A DNA stretch of 64,000 nt from Hyaloraphidium curvatum (Eukaryota; Monoblepharomycota; Hyaloraphidiomycetes; Hyaloraphidiales; Hyaloraphidiaceae): assembly GCA_025558095.1 (NCBI GenBank), contig JAIVFI010000005.1, positions 744,001 through 808,000 of the forward strand, written 5' to 3'. Shown here one piece after another: positions 52,538 to 62,261 of this stretch. The number at the start of each line of letters is the position of its first letter. Positions within the stretch are counted from its first letter, which is position 1. The notes under the pieces are model-generated. The model saw only the letters and a list, made by a program, of their open reading frames with translations. It had not been told where the DNA came from and did no database searches. The position numbers and the translations under genes are program-made.

Positions 52538-53165
52538 GCCCGTGGGGTAGACGGATGAGGGGTAGGGCGTGGGGATAGAGACGGAATTGGGTGGTTTCGA
52601 CTTGCGATCGGCCGGATGCGGTGGCATTTGGCGCAGACGTATCGTGCGTCACGAGTCGCGCGTGGAAAGAGACACGAATCCCGGCTTCCTCCATAAAATA
52701 CTAATCATTCGTATGGAGTTCCCATGATTTCCCCGTGCTCCGGGGTCCTCCCTAGTGCTCCGCGTGCAATCTCCGTGGGATCGGAGACCGGGGCATCGGG
52801 TCCGCTCGACGCGAGGCTGAACGCAAACTCCCCCCTCCCCATCAGGCGTTCCCTCCGCGGCGGCGATCCGCGGCTGCTATTCGGAACATCAGACCTTGCC
52901 GTCGCCGCACACCGAGCGGGCGACGGCGGGGCGGGCGCGTCGGGTGCCTTCCCCCGCTCCGCGCAACGCAACCCGGCGCAATCGCCCGCGACGGCGCACC
53001 GCGACGCGTTCCCTAAGCGCGGAATTCCGATTCGCGCCGTCGTAATTTCCTGGATCGGCGTTGGACGGCGCTTAGCCCCTGCTGAACCGCCGCCGGTCCC
53101 CCGCGGTCACGCGGCCGACCCCGGCCCCGGCACCCGCCCTCCGCACCGCCGCCCCCGATCCGCGA
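52538..53165. other. Intergenic, no gene seen
   Basis: 628 bp between the small hydrophilic gene and the RanBPM-like gene. An 88-codon minus-strand frame (52971-52705) has no recognisable character. Likely promoter of the RanBPM-like gene in the last 200 bp. Confidence 0.35.
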
Positions 53166-55221
53166 ATGGAAATGGACATCGACGTCGCGCCGGCCGCCGG
53201 CGACGCCCCCGCCGCCCAGAACGGCGCGTCCCGCCTCCCGAAGGCCCGGTCGGCCCCCTCCTTCTCGCACCTCACGCACTTCCAGATCCCGCTGCCGGCG
53301 CCCGCTCCGGGCAGGCCGCCGCAGAGCTCGCGCCTGGCATCGGATGCATACGATGAGGGTGCGCCATTTGCCCCCGACGGGCCGGCCACGCCGATCCTGG
53401 AACCCACCACGGTGTCGATCTCGAACCACTTCCTGGAGATTTCCAAGGACAGGCTGAGCGTCAAGTACGTCGGCAAGGTGGGTCTCATCTACAACACCCT
53501 CCCCGCAGGCTAAGGCTTTGATGGAGCTCATGGCTGATCACCCCCATGCCGTACAGGGAAACCACACGTACGACGTCGGGGTCATCCGCGCCAACCGCCC
53601 CTTCTCGAGCCGCCACCAGTCCGTCGGCTACTTCGAGGCCAAGATCCTTGATGCCGGCGCGCGCTGCCAGATCTCGGTCGGCCTCTCGACCAAGGACTTT
53701 ACCCTGTGCAAGCACCCCGGCAGCGACGGCAACTCCTACGGCTTCGGCGACGGCCGCAAGTCGCACGACGGCCGCGGCGAGCCGTTCGGCGGGAAGTTGG
53801 CGGCAGGGGACACAGTGGGGTGCGGGCTGGTGTTTGAGAAGATGCAGGTGTTCTTTACGCTCAACGGCAAGCACCTCGGTGGGTGGACGCGGCTGCCAAT
53901 GGGGAGCCCCTATTCATGTCTCACCCTTATTGGCGCTAGGCGTCGCGTTCAGGGGAGTGCGACCCGCGAGCTGGTACCCGTCCGTGGGCCTCCACAGCCC
54001 CGGCGAGCACGTGTCGGTCAACTTCGGCAGCTCCTCCTTCCTCTTCGACATCGACGGCTTCGTCGAGGACGAGCGGCGGCAGAAGCTCGCGCAGCTCGCC
54101 AGGATCCCCGTCGACATCCCCGGCCTACACCACCTCATCCGCAACTACCTCCTCCACAACGCGTACGAATCCACCTACACCAGCTTCACCTCCGCCTCGC
54201 GCGCCCCGCCCGATACTGCTGCCGAAGGCAACCGCGCCAACGGCCACCGCGCGCCCGCGGACGGCGACGCCGACGAGGCCATGCCCGACGCCCCCCGCGG
54301 CCCGGACCCCTCCGCCATGCTCTTTTCCCTGCACCGCCGCGCCGCCATCCGCCGCGCCGTCCTGGCCGGCCGCATCGCCGACGCCCGCACCGCCGCGCTG
54401 CGCGACTTTCCCGGCATCGAGCGGCTGCCCATCTACCCCCGCCTCCGCCTGCTGCTGCTCTGCCAGGAGTTCGTGGAGGCGGTCAAGGCCGGCGGCGACG
54501 CGCGCGACGACGCGTGCATCGCGATGATGACGGGTGGGGGGATGGCCGAGTACTGGCGCGAGGAGGAGCGGGCGGCGAGCGGGACCAAGCGGCCGCGGAC
54601 GGAGAAGGAAGGGAGGGGGGAGAGGGAGGAGGAGAGGAGGCTCCTGATGGACGTGGCGTCGCTGATGGCGTATGAGGAGCCGGGGAGGAGCCCGCAGGCG
54701 TGGCTGCTGGACGATGCGCAGAGGGAAAGGGTGGCGGACGCGCTGAACACGGCCATCCTTGGTACGGTGCTCGACCTTGACATGCGCTGGACGCAGCCTG
54801 ACGCTCCCCACCTCCAGCCTCGCTCGACCCGCCGTCGCACGCGGTCTACCCCATCTCCTCCCTGGAGCTCTTTGCCCGGCAGCTCGTCGTCACCCGCACC
54901 CTCCTCCGCGAAGGCTTCAACATTCCCCCCCCTCCCATCCTCAGCACCCCCTCCCCGCAGGGCCCGCCCTCGCCCGCCGCATCCCCCGCCCCGCCCGCCG
55001 CCGCGGTGCTCTCGGCGTCGCCCGTGTCGCAGCGGGGGTGGCTGTCGAACCTGCTCGTCGCGTCGCCGCTGCCGCTCGCGCCGCCGGCGGGGGGTCCGCC
55101 GAGGGAGGCGCAGCCGCCCGAGCCGCCCGAGAGGCTCGAGGTGGGGCCGCGGAGGGCGACACCCGAGGGGGGGAGGTACTCGGAGGACGAGCTCGAGGGG
55201 ATCCTGAACGAAGTTGCTTGA
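53166..55221 (+). CDS. RanBPM/Gid1-like SPRY-LisH-CTLH-CRA protein (GID/CTLH ubiquitin ligase)
   Basis: Four exons (53166-53477, 53557-53878, 53940-54761, 54818-55221), 619 residues, all junctions in frame. The SPRY domain spans about residues 75-245: SNHFLEISKDRLSVKYVGKG, GYFEAKILDAG, ISVGLSTKDFTLCKHPGSDGNSYGFGDGRKSHDG, GCGLVFEKMQVFFTLNGKHLG, YPSVGLHSPGEHVSVNFG. A LisH motif follows (LIRNYLLHNAYESTYTSF), then a CTLH/CRA region (RAAIRRAVLAGRIADARTAALRDFPGIE, RLRLLLLCQEFVEAVKAG). This is the scaffold subunit of the GID/CTLH E3 ligase. The C-terminus has a long Pro-rich insert before a final SEDELEGILNEVA. Confidence 0.9.
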
Positions 55222-55411
55222 GTGGGAGGGCGCCTGAGGCCAGTTTCGCGGCGGAGCTTTGTCTTGATTGTATTGGCCACTATGAACGGTAGGAAGCGGC
55301 GTTGCTTTTGCATTCAGGAGCGATTATTCTGTAGGCAGAGGACTGATGGAACTTGAAATCGATTCAGCTTGATCACATTGGAAGCTGTCGCCGTCCGCTT
55401 CTGGCGCCCAA

Positions 55412-56449
55412 TCACAACTTCGTGTCCGCCTCGGGCCACAGGTCCAGCCCCAGCAGCTTCCTACCCAATGCCGTCAGCTCCGCCGTCTTCCCCTCCCTCT
55501 CCTCCTTGCCCCTCGCGTCTTTGCGCACCCAAGGCGCCTCGAGAGGCTGCCTCGCACTCCACGCTGCAACCCTCGCGGCACGAAGACGCTCCCTCCGCTC
55601 CAGTTCCCGCGGCGCGGGGGCCATGAACACGTACATAGCCATCCGCGGGCGCCCTGGGTCGGCAACGGCGCCCGAGGGGAGAACACAGCGGGACAGATTG
55701 CGCCCGTTGCCGTGGAACAGCAGCCGGCTCCAGATGATCAGGTCCCCGGCTTTGGTCGCGATCGGCACCGTCTTTGTCCGCGACATGTCGGGCCGCGGCT
55801 CGGCGGGGTCCGCGCGGATCCAGTTCCGCAGGATGGCCGTGTGCCCGGGGGCGCAGACGAAGCCGCCCATGTCCTCGTCCGTGTCCGAGAGCGAAAGGAC
55901 GCCCTGGACCGAGAACGGCATCCCGCGGAGGCACTTGCGCAGGTCCCTGGGCAGGTCCCAGTGCGCGAAGCCTTTGTCGTCGTCGAACTCGGGGCGGTCG
56001 GGGCGCACGGGGAGCTTGACGTTGACGCGGTCGATAGAGCACCAGAGCGTGTCGGTGCCGAAGAGGTCCGAGAAGGCCGCGTGGACTCGAGGGTGCTGCC
56101 TGATGTCCCAAAGTTGCTGCGATTGGTAAAGTTCGACCATGCCGTTCCGCTTGGGATCCAGAGGCGGGCGGTACCAGTCTTCGGGACTCGAAGCGTCCAT
56201 TTCGAGGAAAGACCAGACGCTCCGCACGAGCCGGTCCAGCAGCTCCATAGGCACCGCGTTCCGCACGATCATGTAGCCATTTTCCACGAAAAACTGGAGG
56301 TCCTCGGGGGAGAGCACTTTGAGGGGGGGGCGCGAAGCTTCGGGGAGATACAGGTACGGCGGGACGGTGGGGTCGCACGAGGGCGCGGCAACGAGCTCCG
56401 GGATGCCCTGCGTGTCGAGATACGCGAGCTCCGCCTCGCTGAACGACAT
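55412..56449 (-). CDS. Phytanoyl-CoA dioxygenase (PhyH) family protein
   Basis: Single exon, 345 residues. Fe(II)/2-oxoglutarate oxygenase features: N-terminal EDLQFFVENGYMIVRNAVP (PhyH start), GFAHWDLP with the HxD iron ligands (HWD), GGFVCAPGHT, GDLIIWSRLLFHGNGRN with the distal histidine, and arginine further on (RPRMAMYVF) for 2-oxoglutarate. PhyH enzymes hydroxylate varied small molecules. The end DTKL is not a clear peroxisomal signal. Intronless. Confidence 0.85.
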   Translation of the reverse strand: MSFSEAELAYLDTQGIPELVAAPSCDPTVPPYLYLPEASRPPLKVLSPEDLQFFVENGYMIVRNAVPMELLDRLVRSVWSFLEMDASSPEDWYRPPLDPKRNGMVELYQSQQLWDIRQHPRVHAAFSDLFGTDTLWCSIDRVNVKLPVRPDRPEFDDDKGFAHWDLPRDLRKCLRGMPFSVQGVLSLSDTDEDMGGFVCAPGHTAILRNWIRADPAEPRPDMSRTKTVPIATKAGDLIIWSRLLFHGNGRNLSRCVLPSGAVADPGRPRMAMYVFMAPAPRELERRERLRAARVAAWSARQPLEAPWVRKDARGKEEREGKTAELTALGRKLLGLDLWPEADTKL

Positions 56450-56872
56450 TTTGTGCGATTTAGTGGGGTGCAAACGGGACTGGGAGACAATGTGAAGCGA
56501 CAAAGTCAAAGACGGACATCACCGTTTGCACAGGAAGATCTTCACCACCGCGAGCGAGACGCGGCACATTCGAAGGGGATGCAAACATGGATCAAAACGT
56601 GACTTATGGGACACGGCGGTTGCGATAAGGGGCCAGTTTTTTGGAAACAGTGTGCCACCGATTACACCCAACGAGCACGGGGATCCGGGGCTGGCCAAAC
56701 AGTGGATGGGCGATGCTCAGGCATCGGCGGGTCCAATCCTGGATGGTGGAAAAGGTTAGCAAGATCGGCCGGAAGGGTCGGTCAGCGGGACTCACTGCGA
56801 TCAGGAGCCATCGCCGTAATCCCACGTCAAGAAAGGACGTGAAACAACCGCATCGCGCGGGAAGACGCGTCT
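56450..56872. other. Intergenic, no gene seen
   Basis: 423 bp between the PhyH gene start and the glyoxalase gene end. It may hold the last intron and stop of the glyoxalase gene (acceptor GATCGCAG at about 56795, directly followed by TGA). Confidence 0.4.
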
Positions 56873-57359
56873 TTAGCCACAAGCCACCCGAGCACTGACG
56901 CGTTTCCGTACCTTGCAGACGTTGAACTTGTTGCCCTCGGGGTCCTTCGCGTAGAACGCGTAGAACGCCTGCGGCCCCTCTGGGCCGCGCAGACCCGGCT
57001 TGCCCTCGTCCGTGGCGCCATTCTCCATCGCAATCTTGTATATTTCGTCGACCAGCTTGCGGGAAGGCGCCGCGAGGGCCAGCATCCACCCGTTACCGGG
57101 CGCGTGGGGTTTCCCATTCTCGGGGGTGTTGATTCCACAGACGAGGCCCGATGCCCCCATGTACATCATGCCGCGTCCGTTCTCGCCTATGGAGGGGCGG
57201 GATTCGGTGAGCGCGCGCTTGGGGCGACGAGTTTGGCGCGCTCGGAGTCATACCGTAGGCGAAGCCCTGCGTCACGCCGAGCGGGGCCAATACCTTGTCC
57301 CAGAAGGCCAAGGCCTTGGGAAGGTCGTTGGTGCCGATCGTGGTGTAGGCGACGGACAT
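56873..57359 (-). CDS. Glyoxalase/VOC-fold protein
   Basis: Two exons (57359-57254, 57186-56873), 139 residues. Starts SVAYTTIGTNDLPKALAFWDKVLAPLGV, the first VOC unit; exon 2 gives GRGMMYMGASGLVCGI, NGWMLALAAPSRKLVDEIYKIAMENGATDEGKPGLR and AFYAFYAKDPEGNKFNVC. This is the small VOC protein group frequent in bacteria and fungi (lactoylglutathione lyase-like), where the E/D ligands at GNKF-type ends are partly lost, so catalysis is uncertain. The final RKRVSARVACG may be intron read-through; splicing at GTACGG would end the protein at NVCK. Confidence 0.75.
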
Positions 57360-57434
57360 CGTGGCGTTCAGGCGGCGATGGAAGGGGACGCGGGTGCTGT
57401 AAAGTTGCTAGGGGTTTACCGCAATGCCGTTTGA

Positions 57435-58754
57435 AGACTCGCAGAGCATGGGAGCAGCAAGGAGGCGGAGGGCGTGCCGCCGTCGCCGAGCTTCGGCAGC
57501 CTGCCGCACGAGCTCCTCTGTGCCGTGCTCGCGAGCGGCCGTCTCGCATTCGCCGACGTGTTCTTCGCGCGCTTCGTCTCGCGCGTACTTCGCGATGCCG
57601 CCAACGACGTGCTCGTCTTGCGCGTACGTCGTGCGCTGCTTGTCGATCGTGATTCGCGGGCCGTGGCAGCGGCCGTGCAGCTGGTCCGGGCGGGCGCAAA
57701 GCGCCGCGCTGGCGTGGACGGCCGCGAAATCCTGCGCGCCGAAAGCGTTGGAAACCTGCTGCGGAGGGCCGGCGTGCAGCTGGATTTGTTCTCCGCCATG
57801 GAGGTCCTCGTCGAGCTATTCGAGGCGCGAGGAGAGGCCGGCTCGGCCCTGGAGGCGATGGGGGTGTCGGCCGCCTCGCTCCGTACTTTCGTGGATTACC
57901 TAGCTCTGCGGAGACTGTTTCCTAGTACGGACCACGGGCTGGACATGCTGCACGCCACGCATCTGCCGACGCCGGACCTGGTGAAGGCCGTGAAGCTGGC
58001 GAGGGAGCTCGCGTTCGAGGACCGCTGGCACATCATCCACCAACTGCGGCACATCAGTCCCGACGATGCAGAGGACTTCTTCCTAGATGCTCAGAACAAT
58101 GATGTGCGGCGCGCCGGGATCCCACCCGGCGATCACGTACAGCGCGCGTTTGCGGTCTTGGAGCGTTCCTTCAATCCGACCAAGAAGGCCTTCGACATGA
58201 TCCTGAGATCGCCGTGGCCTCCACAAGACCGCGGTCGGCTTCTCGCTCTTTTGTCTAAAGCCGTACCAGAGGTTTCCATTCTCCTCGTCGGTTACCTTCG
58301 CCAGCTCCTGTACCCGCCACCACCCATGACCCGCGAGCAGGCCTGCGACCTGTTCTTCGGCATGACCTCGGAACTCGGCCTCAGGCCGATCGACTTCGTG
58401 CCCCGGCTCCTCAGCGGCGCCGTCTGGCCGGGGGACATGCCGATCCAGGTCTGGGACCTCCTGACCGGGCAACGCCCCGGCCCGGCTGACATGTACCGCC
58501 TCGTGGAGGACCTCATCTTCGGGGCCCCATGTTGCGAAAAGGCCGAGCGGTTCGTGCGCGAGACGGCGGAGCTGCCGTGGGGAAAGGCGGTGCACGGATG
58601 GGCCTGGGCGGTGGTGCCGCAGCGGCAGCGCGAACTCGCGGCCATGCTCGGGGCCGTGCCGGGGGCCAGGGAGCGCCTGGATTGGCTCATGCGGGAGTAC
58701 CGCACGCCGGTGCCGGACTGGCTCAGAGATCCTCGAGCGACGTATCGGCAATAG
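57435..58754 (+). CDS. F-box-like helical protein; start uncertain
   Basis: An open frame of at least 426 residues (57474-58754) with an F-box-like start: SFGSLPHELLCAVLASGRLAFADVFFARFVSRVLRDAAND. The rest is helical with ankyrin- or HEAT-like spacing (VGNLLRRAGVQLDLFS, LVKAVKLARELAFEDRWHII, VPEVSILLVGYLRQLLYPP). No ATG lies in frame upstream before a stop at 57432, so the first exon must come from elsewhere, perhaps ATG 57424 or 57448 through a very short intron ending at TTCGGCAG (57503). Convergent with the F-box gene at 58816-60170 (61 bp between stops). Confidence 0.55.
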   Translation, partial: RLAEHGSSKEAEGVPPSPSFGSLPHELLCAVLASGRLAFADVFFARFVSRVLRDAANDVLVLRVRRALLVDRDSRAVAAAVQLVRAGAKRRAGVDGREILRAESVGNLLRRAGVQLDLFSAMEVLVELFEARGEAGSALEAMGVSAASLRTFVDYLALRRLFPSTDHGLDMLHATHLPTPDLVKAVKLARELAFEDRWHIIHQLRHISPDDAEDFFLDAQNNDVRRAGIPPGDHVQRAFAVLERSFNPTKKAFDMILRSPWPPQDRGRLLALLSKAVPEVSILLVGYLRQLLYPPPPMTREQACDLFFGMTSELGLRPIDFVPRLLSGAVWPGDMPIQVWDLLTGQRPGPADMYRLVEDLIFGAPCCEKAERFVRETAELPWGKAVHGWAWAVVPQRQRELAAMLGAVPGARERLDWLMREYRTPVPDWLRDPRATYRQ

Positions 58755-58815
58755 AGGTCTTCTCTTTTGCGCAGATGGCAACACACTGCGACTGCGCCCC
58801 CAAGCGTGTCGCTCT

Positions 58816-60170
58816 CTAAGTGTCCGACTCGTCCGAATCATCGCCGTCAGGCAGGTCCGCGTCTCTTTGTTCACCCCTCCGCGCCAGTACGTGACGGTCG
58901 CGCCCGGCAGTGACTCCCAAAAGCGCATCTCCCGCTTCAGCGCCCTCAGGAACGCCTTCCTCGGGCGTTCCCCGTCCTCGTCTTCTTCGGAGCAGAGGAG
59001 GCTCAGAACGAGGCGGATTTTCCGTCCCGTGAGCGTGGCGGCTATTTCATCCAGAAGCGAGGCAGGCCGCCCAATGACCGTGAGCGTAGAGGTTCGGAGC
59101 TCCTCAAGGTTGCGGGGTAGGCCGATGAGAAGGTGGTGCTCCACGACGATCTGGCCGAGGACGAGCTTGCGCAGCGAGTCCAGGCCCACAAGCATCCGCC
59201 ATTCCGCCTCTGATGGAGCTGCCAAGCACTCGCTGTCCTCGAACTGATCGATGGCCTTCGGACTGAACCCTTCCAGAGCAAAAGGAAGCCACAGGTCCGG
59301 AAGGTAGCTGTACGTCCACGTGTGCATCTTCTCAACGAAAACCCGGGGCAGCATTTCGCCCAAGCCACCGTTCCGCAGGTCCGACAGCCGCCACAGCCCG
59401 CAGTCGACCGATTTCAGGGCCGGACATGCGTTGGCGACGGCGCGAAACAGGGTGCGGTTGGGCGTTCCCACGAATGCGAAATGTTTTAGCCGCGGAAACC
59501 GCATCGAAAGGTTGCGGTAGTCTCCGTCGTCCTGCTTCGCGTCCCAGATCTGAACCCGCAGCCGTGCAAGGTTCCTCGTTGCAAGGTCTCCAATGATCCA
59601 CCGTAGATCTTCCAGCGAATGGAACGAGAACGAGGCGTCCTGCACGGATTCTCAGGCCCGCACCAGACCCCTGAGTGCGTCATGGAAGTCGTAGTGCCAG
59701 CAGGTGAAATCGCGGACCAGGGTCCGCACGAACGCGAATCTGTTGCCGTCGTAGCTAGAACACCATCGGCATGCGAACCGTTCGACGGCGGAAGTACTGG
59801 GGCAGAACATGTCACGGAGGTCGAGCTCGAGGTGGAAGAGCGGTGTCACGAGGTCGCGGTACGCCTTGCAGGCCAGCATCATGCGGAGCAGGGTGGGAGA
59901 ACGCGGCGCAAAGTACTCGGCGACCCTCAGAATGAGCTCAGGTGGCAGCGATGGGACGTTTGCGGCGACGGAATCCGAATGATGCTCGGCCGACGCGACC
60001 GTCCCGCGCTCCGCCTGCGCCAGCCGCTCATGGAGGGACACGACCGTGGCGAGTAGCGAAGATATTTCGGCGCGGAGCCCGTCGTTCTCGGCCCGAAGGA
60101 GCTCGTTTTCGGCCGCAAGCGAGGTCATTTCTGGAGCGGAGTTGCAGGGGCGGCCGTCCCGGGAAGTCAT
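58816..60170 (-). CDS. F-box/LRR-like protein with N-terminal coiled coil; internal TGA
   Basis: From ATG 60170: a coiled coil (LAAENELLRAENDGLRAEISSL), an F-box-like LPPELILRVAEYFAPRSPTLLRMMLACKAYRDLVTPLFH, then LRR-like strands (RWIIGDLATRNLARLRVQIWD, RFPRLKHFAFVG, CPALKSVDCGLW, LVGLDSLRKLVLGQIVV). At about 59656 an in-frame TGA interrupts the reading (ALRGLVRA, stop, ESVQDASFSF); a 24-nt GTGCGG...CAG or a 78-nt GTCCGC...CAG intron would remove it. Near the 3' end a frame change gives an acidic tail DADLPDGDDSDESDT stopping at 58816. The exact gene model is therefore uncertain. Confidence 0.6.
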
Positions 60171-60525
60171 TTCGCCTCACCTCGGGCTGGACGAAACTGG
60201 ACGGCATCTCCAACGAACCGTGGCAGCCTTCCTCTTTTCAGCTCGGAATCCTAAACACGGTTGCGGTAAGGAACCGCGATTCTGGATGTTTCGCCGTGCG
60301 AAACCAGATCCCGTCTATGTACACATGTATCCATCTCCGTTGAACCTGGATGGAACTGGACGCAGTCTAGGTCAAGCCAACGAGGTTGTTCATGTTTTCA
60401 TGTCACCATCAATCGTCCAATTGCGGTAAGGGACCGCGCCCCTCGACCTCTCGTCCCGCCCAGCCCGAGCGGTCTGGCCGGCTTCCTCCTCGGCCAGCGG
60501 AGGTCCCACCGCGGCTGCCCGCAGG
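60171..60525. other. Intergenic with an 18-bp repeated hairpin element
   Basis: TTGCGGTAAGGAACCGCG at 60261 and TTGCGGTAAGGGACCGCG at 60421 are direct repeats with one mismatch; each contains GCGGT...ACCGC inverted arms able to form a small hairpin. A GGA(C/T)G-AACTGGA motif also recurs (60187, 60345). Possibly promoter elements of the F-box gene. Confidence 0.5.
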
Positions 60526-62100
60526 CTACGCCGGACAGTAGCTCTCCCACACCACCCCCACACCCACCCCCCTGAGCACGCCCCACACGCCGAACGTGAC
60601 GGTGACCACCCCGAGGAATAGCGCGCGGATGCTCCCGAACCCGACCTCGAACGCCAGGAACTTCGCACCCCCTCCGCCCCGCGCGAGCCGGGCGAGCACC
60701 CCCGCATGGGCCTGCACGTGGCCCAGCGCCGCCGTCGAAGCCGGCGGACTGCAGGCCGGCTGCGCGGCGAGGAGGTCCCGCGAGAGCGAGTCCAGCGCCG
60801 AGGCGTGCAGCGCGCACAGGGAGGCGCCCTCGGCGTTGAGCACCGCGACGTTCCAGAGGTCCATGAAGAGGATACCGAGCAGCCATGCCAGCACGACGAT
60901 GGTCCCTGCGGGGAGGCACTGGCCCTCGATCTGCGGCGGGCGGGGAGGAAGCGGGTGAGAAGGCGGTGCGGGCGGGCAGCAATCAAGGACGAAGGTACGC
61001 ACAGCGTTGGCGGCGCCGCAGAGCACGAACAAAGCGATGTTGCGGAGCGTGGTGCTCGGGTGGAAGGATGCAGTGGTGCCCGCGCGGCACTGCGCGGCCA
61101 GGAGGGGACCCAGCGTCGCGTACTCGGATGCATCGGGCAGGTCCGCCTTACCGGCCAGCACGGCACGGCAGCTCGCCAGCATCCGGGAGAGCGTGATGGT
61201 CACGGCGCGAAGTCGCAGCCTCGAGGTGAGGCGAAGCGACGATGGTGTCGCCTCGATGCCGGTGGCCCCCGTGGCGAACAGCAGTGAGGGCACCTGCACG
61301 GCGAGAAAGACGGCCAAAAGAGCAGCAGACCAGGGCTGCGACCATGTGCGCGACGCGAGTGTCACGACTGGCGTCCAGCACATGGCGAGGAAGCCGGTGA
61401 CCCTCATGAGCACGAACCAAGCCATGGCAGAGAGCCGCTCCCGCGGGATCCGGGAAAGCAGAGCACCTCCGCAAGTAGATTGCGGGCACGGGCACGCCGG
61501 ATCGTCCGCGTCGTGTGTCAGCAGACTTGACGACTCGCCCAGCCCGCCGAGTTCCTCGTTGGCCCCCTTGGTGCGGTTGCCGACGAGCGCGGCCCACCGC
61601 ACTATGCCCGCCAAGCTTCCATTGAGGACGAGATGTCTGGCAAGAGAAGCCCTTCCGGCTAGCACCGCCGGCGAAGGAAAAAGAACCGCGAGCGGGTTGC
61701 GCTCCTTGTCACGGCGCGCATAGAAGACCGCGTAATTGTACACGGCGATCATGTACCCCAGCATTGCCGTGACGGTTCCGACGGCGAGGCTCGCGGTTGT
61801 GAAGCCGCCTGTCCCGGCCGCAATAACGGCGCCGACCACGAGGCAGCCGCACGCTCCGGCGGCGTGCAGCAGCAGCAGCGTCGGTGCGGCGACGGCGAAG
61901 TCAAAAAGGGCAAGTTGGAATCGCACGAGTCCCGTGAGGCGTCCGAACGGCGCGAGGGCCTTGGCCGCGTCGCCCGCCGTCACGTCCGCCCTCGCGTCTC
62001 CCGCGGGGTCCACCGCAGGCAACGCGTCGAACGGCGTCCCTCGCGACGGCAACGCCACCGGGAGCAGCGCCGCGTACTCCAGGCTGTCAAAAAGCGGCAT
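60526..62100 (-). CDS. Multi-pass membrane protein, CPC-family copy 4
   Basis: Two exons (62100-61003, 60930-60526), 500 residues. The 72-nt intron (GTGCGT...CCGCAG) is in frame without a stop, so it would be missed by simple reading; it lies just before IEGQCLP at the same alignment position and phase as in copy 3, and exon 2 is 405 nt in both. Spans include ACGCLVVGAVIAAGTGGF, SLAVGTVTAMLGYMIAVYNYAVFY, MAWFVLMRVTGFLAMCWTPVV, ALLAVFLAVQVPSLLF and ALFLGVVTVTFGVWGVL. The loop motif is CPCPQSTCGGALLSRIPRE after LLTHDADDPA. The end is FGVWGVLRGVGVGVVWESYCPA. Confidence 0.8.
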   Translation of the reverse strand: MPLFDSLEYAALLPVALPSRGTPFDALPAVDPAGDARADVTAGDAAKALAPFGRLTGLVRFQLALFDFAVAAPTLLLLHAAGACGCLVVGAVIAAGTGGFTTASLAVGTVTAMLGYMIAVYNYAVFYARRDKERNPLAVLFPSPAVLAGRASLARHLVLNGSLAGIVRWAALVGNRTKGANEELGGLGESSSLLTHDADDPACPCPQSTCGGALLSRIPRERLSAMAWFVLMRVTGFLAMCWTPVVTLASRTWSQPWSAALLAVFLAVQVPSLLFATGATGIEATPSSLRLTSRLRLRAVTITLSRMLASCRAVLAGKADLPDASEYATLGPLLAAQCRAGTTASFHPSTTLRNIALFVLCGAANAVRTFVLDCCPPAPPSHPLPPRPPQIEGQCLPAGTIVVLAWLLGILFMDLWNVAVLNAEGASLCALHASALDSLSRDLLAAQPACSPPASTAALGHVQAHAGVLARLARGGGGAKFLAFEVGFGSIRALFLGVVTVTFGVWGVLRGVGVGVVWESYCPA

Positions 62101-62261
62101 GACCGCGGTCGATTGGGGGAAACTCGCTCTGCATGAAATCTCTTGCTTCGGACTGTTCATCTGGTTGGCACGAGATCTGTCGCCGCAGGTGCCCGTTGAT
62201 CGTTCGTACCATCGCTCATTACTGGGCACCCAAGGTCCCGGCTGCAGGCATCAACGACCCT

